Shown here: piece by piece, positions 5,827-8,307 of the stretch
Layout: the number at the start of each line of letters is the position of its first letter
Position numbering within the stretch: the stretch's first letter is position 1
Source: Humitalea sp038323655
Lineage (GTDB): Bacteria > Pseudomonadota > Alphaproteobacteria > Acetobacterales > Acetobacteraceae
Direction of reading: 5' to 3'
Length of the DNA stretch: 8,307 nucleotides
NCBI GenBank assembly: GCA_038323655.1
Contig: JBBQHE010000199.1
Span: forward strand, 1-8,307
Translations under genes and position numbers: made by a program
Notes under the pieces: generated by a model
The model's input: only the letters and a program-made list of their open reading frames with translations
Told to the model about the DNA's origin: nothing
Databases searched by the model: none

Positions 5827-7509
5827 ATGCCGAACGCCGAGGCCATCCGCTGGTTCAAGACCCAGTTCCAGGCCCCCATCGCCGCCGCCGTGACGGGCAC
5901 GGTTTTCGACCTGGACATGCTGACCGCCATCGCCTGCCAGGAAACGGGCCCGACCTGGGGGTCGCTCCAACGCAAGGGGCTGCCGACGGCGCAGATCCTG
6001 GCGCTGTGCGTCGGCGATACGCTGGACGAGGATCGCGGACGTCGCGCCTTCCCCAGGACCCAGGCCGCGCTGCTCGCCGCCCCCCAAGGGCCGCAGATGT
6101 TCACGATCGCACGCCAGGCCCTGGTGGACATGGCCTTGCACGTGCCGTCCTATCAGGATGCCGCCAGCAACCCGGACAAGTTCTGCCACGGCTTCGGCGT
6201 GTTCCAGCGTGACCTGCAATTCTTCCTCACCGATCCGGGCTACTTCCTGACCCGCGCCTATGAGGGTTTTGCGGCAACGCTCGACCAGTGTCTTGGCGAG
6301 TTGCGGCGAGGCCTGCGAAAGCTGGGCTTTCAGGACCGGACGGCGATCACCGATTTCGAGTTCGCCTGTGTCGCCATCGCCTACAACACCGGCGGCTTCA
6401 CGCCGGCCAAGGGGCTGAAGCAGGGTCACTTCAACGGGCAGCGATTTTACGGCGAGCAGGTGTTCGACTTCCTGCGCCTGGCACGAAGCCTGACGCAGGA
6501 CACCACCGCTGCCGTCGGCCAGGCGATCATCCCGCCGCCGACCCCCGTTTCTGCCACGGGTGTGGCCCTTGTCGTGAACACGCGCCTGGCGCCGCTGCGG
6601 CTGCGTACCACGCCCGACGTCAGCACCCCCACGCAGAAGAATGTGCTGGCGCATCTGCCCGACGGGCACGCCGTGCGCGCGGTGGCCGCCCGCGCGGTGA
6701 ACGGCTTCCGCGAGGTCGAGACGGCGCTGTTCGGCGCGCATCTGCGCGGCTTCGCCGCGACAAAGTTTCTCAAGCTCGCACCGGAGGTGGCCGCGGTGGT
6801 GCCTGCCGCCGTGCCGGCCCCGGCCCCCGCCATCCCCGCCGTGCTCATGCCGCGTCGTTCGGGCAGCATCACCCGCCGGCGCGAACCGGCTGGCGCTCAT
6901 TCCCTGAACGAAGCGGGCCAGCCTGGCCGGGTCGCTGTCACCCCGGCCGCACTCGTCGCCGAACTGGGCCGGATCATCGATTGGCTGGATGTGGAGAACC
7001 CCGCGCATGTACGCTACCAGCCGGGCGGGGGCCTCACCTTCTGCAACATTTATGCGCATGACTATTGCCACTTGGCGGGGGCCTATCTGCCACGGGTCTG
7101 GTGGACGCAATCGGCCATCCGCGCCCTGACACTGGGGCAGGTGGTGACACCGCTCTACGGCGACACGATCGAAGAAGTCCGTGCCAACGGCCTGTTCCGC
7201 TGGTTGCGTGACTTCGGTGCCGATTTCGGCTGGCGCCAGACCGGCAACCTGGACAGCCTGCAGCAGACTGCGAACCAGGGCGGCATCGGGCTGATCGTAG
7301 CGCGCCGGACGGAGGAGGGGCGCTCAGGTCACATCGTCATGATTGCGCCCGAGACCGCCGATGCGACTGCGCGGCGCCATACCGCGGGCGCGGTCACAGC
7401 CCCGCTGCAGTCCCAGGCCGGGTCCAGCAACTTCCGCCGCGGGACCGGCCGGCCGGCCTGGTGGAACGGCGCCGAGTTTGCGGAAAGCGCCTTCTGGATC
7501 CATGGCTGA
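5827..7509 (+). CDS. Putative bifunctional peptidoglycan hydrolase: GH23/SLT-like lysozyme domain + SH3-like domain + C-terminal Cys/His amidase-like domain
   Basis: I recognise no named family for the 560-aa whole, but three modules can be read. Residues 1-220 have the ordered landmarks of a lysozyme/lytic-transglycosylase fold: a Glu in IACQETG (Glu39, candidate catalytic acid), GFGVFQ (122-127, like the G-[LF]-[MF]-Q motif) and AIAYNTGGF (183-191, like AYNAG). Residues about 245-318 resemble a bacterial SH3 domain: LRLRTTPD, then LPDGHAVRAV, NGFREVET and GFAATKFLKL. A Pro/Ala-rich linker follows (320-340), then an Arg-rich segment. Residues 372-560 look like a papain-fold (CHAP/NlpC-P60-like) domain with FCNIYAHDY (candidate nucleophile Cys406), LPRVWW (421-426) and GHIVMIAPE (candidate His502), ending in FWIHG. 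Inferred role: cleavage of both glycan strands and peptide stems. The N-terminus (MPNAEAIRWFKTQF) shows no signal peptide or membrane helix, which is unexpected for a housekeeping wall enzyme. It starts 84 bp after the Mo operon, and no adjacent immunity or holin gene is visible. Confidence 0.7.
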   Translation: MPNAEAIRWFKTQFQAPIAAAVTGTVFDLDMLTAIACQETGPTWGSLQRKGLPTAQILALCVGDTLDEDRGRRAFPRTQAALLAAPQGPQMFTIARQALVDMALHVPSYQDAASNPDKFCHGFGVFQRDLQFFLTDPGYFLTRAYEGFAATLDQCLGELRRGLRKLGFQDRTAITDFEFACVAIAYNTGGFTPAKGLKQGHFNGQRFYGEQVFDFLRLARSLTQDTTAAVGQAIIPPPTPVSATGVALVVNTRLAPLRLRTTPDVSTPTQKNVLAHLPDGHAVRAVAARAVNGFREVETALFGAHLRGFAATKFLKLAPEVAAVVPAAVPAPAPAIPAVLMPRRSGSITRRREPAGAHSLNEAGQPGRVAVTPAALVAELGRIIDWLDVENPAHVRYQPGGGLTFCNIYAHDYCHLAGAYLPRVWWTQSAIRALTLGQVVTPLYGDTIEEVRANGLFRWLRDFGADFGWRQTGNLDSLQQTANQGGIGLIVARRTEEGRSGHIVMIAPETADATARRHTAGAVTAPLQSQAGSSNFRRGTGRPAWWNGAEFAESAFWIHG

Positions 7510-7524
7510 AGCGCGGGCCTGGCG

Positions 7525-7971
7525 TTACGGCGCCGGCAACCGAACCTCATCCGGCACCGGCAGGGCGGCATTGGCGCTGTCGAGGAACTCGACCGTGGTG
7601 AACAGCAGCGTGGTGTCGCCGATGTTCTCGACGCTGTGCACGAAGAACTCGCCCCGGTCGAATGTGAAGTGCTTGGTTTCGCCGACGTGGTGCGTCACGT
7701 CGATAATGCGGCCGTCGCCGTAATAGCCGCGGGCGCGGCCGGCGTTGTGTGCCGTCCAGAAGTAATCCAGCACGTGGCGGTGGAAGCCGCAGCGCACCCC
7801 GGGCGGCAGCGTCAGGTGCCAGACGCGCAGGCGCGCGGTTTCGGAAACCAGCACGCTGCCGACGATACCGCGGGTCTGCGTCGCCAGGAACTCGACCTGC
7901 AAGGCTTCGGGCCAGCCCGGGGGGGCGGGCAGGGGGGTGGTGGCATCGGGCTTGGCGACGGTATCAAGCAT
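7525..7971 (-). CDS. Small single-domain cupin protein
   Basis: This 148-aa protein is a single cupin barrel. Cupin motif 1 is recognisable as PPGVRCGFHRHVLDYFW with metal-ligand candidates His64 and His66; the usual Glu is replaced by an Asp-Tyr pair (69-70), a pattern I associate with BauB-like small cupins. Motif 2 is seen as RGEFFVHSVENIGDT, matching G-x4-H-x3-N with His112 and Asn116. A Mn/Fe/Zn-binding site with three His is therefore plausible. No signal peptide. ATG 7971 is preceded by a strong GAGGAG with 5-nt spacing, lying directly after the stop codon of the dehydrogenase gene upstream on the same strand, so the two are translationally coupled and probably act in one pathway. The stop converges on the wall hydrolase with only 15 bp between. 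The reaction cannot be assigned; it may be a dioxygenase, isomerase or metabolite-binding protein. Confidence 0.8.
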   Translation of the reverse strand: MLDTVAKPDATTPLPAPPGWPEALQVEFLATQTRGIVGSVLVSETARLRVWHLTLPPGVRCGFHRHVLDYFWTAHNAGRARGYYGDGRIIDVTHHVGETKHFTFDRGEFFVHSVENIGDTTLLFTTVEFLDSANAALPVPDEVRLPAP

Positions 7972-7976
7972 GGGCG

Positions 7977-7983
7977 CCTCCTC
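7977..7983 (-). promoter_or_regulatory. Coupled ribosome binding site of the cupin gene
   Basis: On the minus strand the dehydrogenase stop TAG is immediately followed by AGGAGG and, 5 nt later, the cupin ATG. A terminating ribosome would sit on this site, which suggests translational coupling. Confidence 0.65.
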
Positions 7984-8307
7984 TATTCCGCGGCCACGGC
8001 AAGTGCCGCCCGGGCCTGGGTTTTCACCACCACCTTGATCGCATCAAGGGTCCGGTCGCGCGCATGGCGCAGCGCCTCAGGCAGATCGTCGAGGCTGAAG
8101 GTATGGGTATGCACCAGCGTCGCGTCGAAACGCTTTTCGGCCATGAAGGCCATGGCGCGATGGGTGGCGCTGCGGCCCTCGCCGCGGATGCCGTAGAGAT
8201 AGACGTTGTTGCGTACGATCTGCGGCAGATCGACGGTGACGGGGTCATGGGGAAAGGCGGCGAGGCAAATTCTCCCGCCCCGGTTCACCATGGCGGTCGC
8301 CATGTTG
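7983..8307 (-). CDS. C-terminal part of an MDR-family (zinc-type alcohol) dehydrogenase, 5' end outside window
   Basis: The frame is open from the right edge and ends in TAG at 7985-7983, giving about 107 C-terminal residues. The pattern is that of the end of a medium-chain dehydrogenase/reductase: VNRGGRICLAAF (the strand after the nucleotide-binding helix, often GGR-[IV]-x-L), then VDLPQIVRNNVYLYGIRG, then FSLDDLPEALRHARDRTLDAIKVVV, the family's conserved 'x-L-x-x-x-x-EA...K-V-V-V/I' tail. The N-terminal catalytic domain, the zinc ligands and the Rossmann glycine motif are all beyond the window, so cofactor and substrate cannot be judged. The stop is 11 bp from the cupin start, which indicates an operon reading leftward. 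The frame also contains an internal ATG at 8303, but that is within the domain and not a real start. Confidence 0.82.
   Translation of the reverse strand, partial: NMATAMVNRGGRICLAAFPHDPVTVDLPQIVRNNVYLYGIRGEGRSATHRAMAFMAEKRFDATLVHTHTFSLDDLPEALRHARDRTLDAIKVVVKTQARAALAVAAE

Noticed and set aside
5743..7110. A 455-codon open frame on the minus strand opposite the wall hydrolase.
   Set aside because: Its composition is Arg/Gly/His-rich without any domain motif, and the plus strand carries ordered enzymatic motifs. It is an antisense shadow of high-GC coding DNA, as are the long frames at 139-1059 and 3310-4740.
5827..7509. Wall hydrolase as a type VI secretion effector with an adjacent immunity protein.
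   Set aside because: No immunity candidate is adjacent: the gene after it is a convergent cupin and the gene before it is the Mo-hydroxylase large subunit. No VgrG, PAAR or Hcp gene is present. The effector idea remains open only as an orphan.

Overview
The window is 8.3 kb of GC-rich, densely coding bacterial DNA. Long open frames lie antisense to every real gene, as expected at this GC content. Gene content (a CoxMSL-type molybdenum hydroxylase, an intracellular-type PHB depolymerase/esterase, a six-helix cytochrome b561, an MDR dehydrogenase) fits a metabolically versatile proteobacterium. An alphaproteobacterium of the Rhodospirillales/Acetobacteraceae kind is my best guess, but this is inference only. 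I see no tRNA, rRNA, CRISPR, insertion sequence or phage structural gene.

Layout. The last 36 codons of an unrecognised plus-strand gene (3-110) are followed by a PHB-depolymerase-family esterase (142-1158, +). A 99-bp tail-to-tail gap with two GC-rich hairpins separates it from a cytochrome b561-domain membrane protein on the minus strand (1258-1953). A 131-bp divergent intergenic region (1954-2084) carries a perfect GTCAA-N5-TTGAC dyad overlapping a consensus TTGACA -35 box. From it runs a tightly coupled plus-strand operon encoding the FAD subunit (2085-2921), the 2x[2Fe-2S] subunit (2918-3379) and the molybdopterin subunit (3379-5742) of a xanthine-oxidase-family hydroxylase. Its active-site loop rules out a true CO dehydrogenase. 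After an 84-bp gap comes a 560-aa protein (5827-7509, +). It looks like a two-headed peptidoglycan hydrolase: a GH23/SLT-like lysozyme domain, an SH3-like domain, a Pro/Ala linker and a C-terminal Cys/His amidase-like domain, with no visible signal peptide. Converging on it from the minus strand is a coupled pair: the 3' end of an MDR-family dehydrogenase (7983-8307, running off the window) and a small cupin (7525-7971).

How they may work together. The three hydroxylase subunits pass electrons from substrate oxidised at the Mo site through two [2Fe-2S] clusters to FAD. The divergent b561 protein is a transmembrane haem carrier that may share regulation with the hydroxylase or, more speculatively, accept its electrons. 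The cupin and dehydrogenase form a separate small catabolic-looking operon. The bifunctional wall hydrolase is the least expected gene here and the best candidate for something undescribed.
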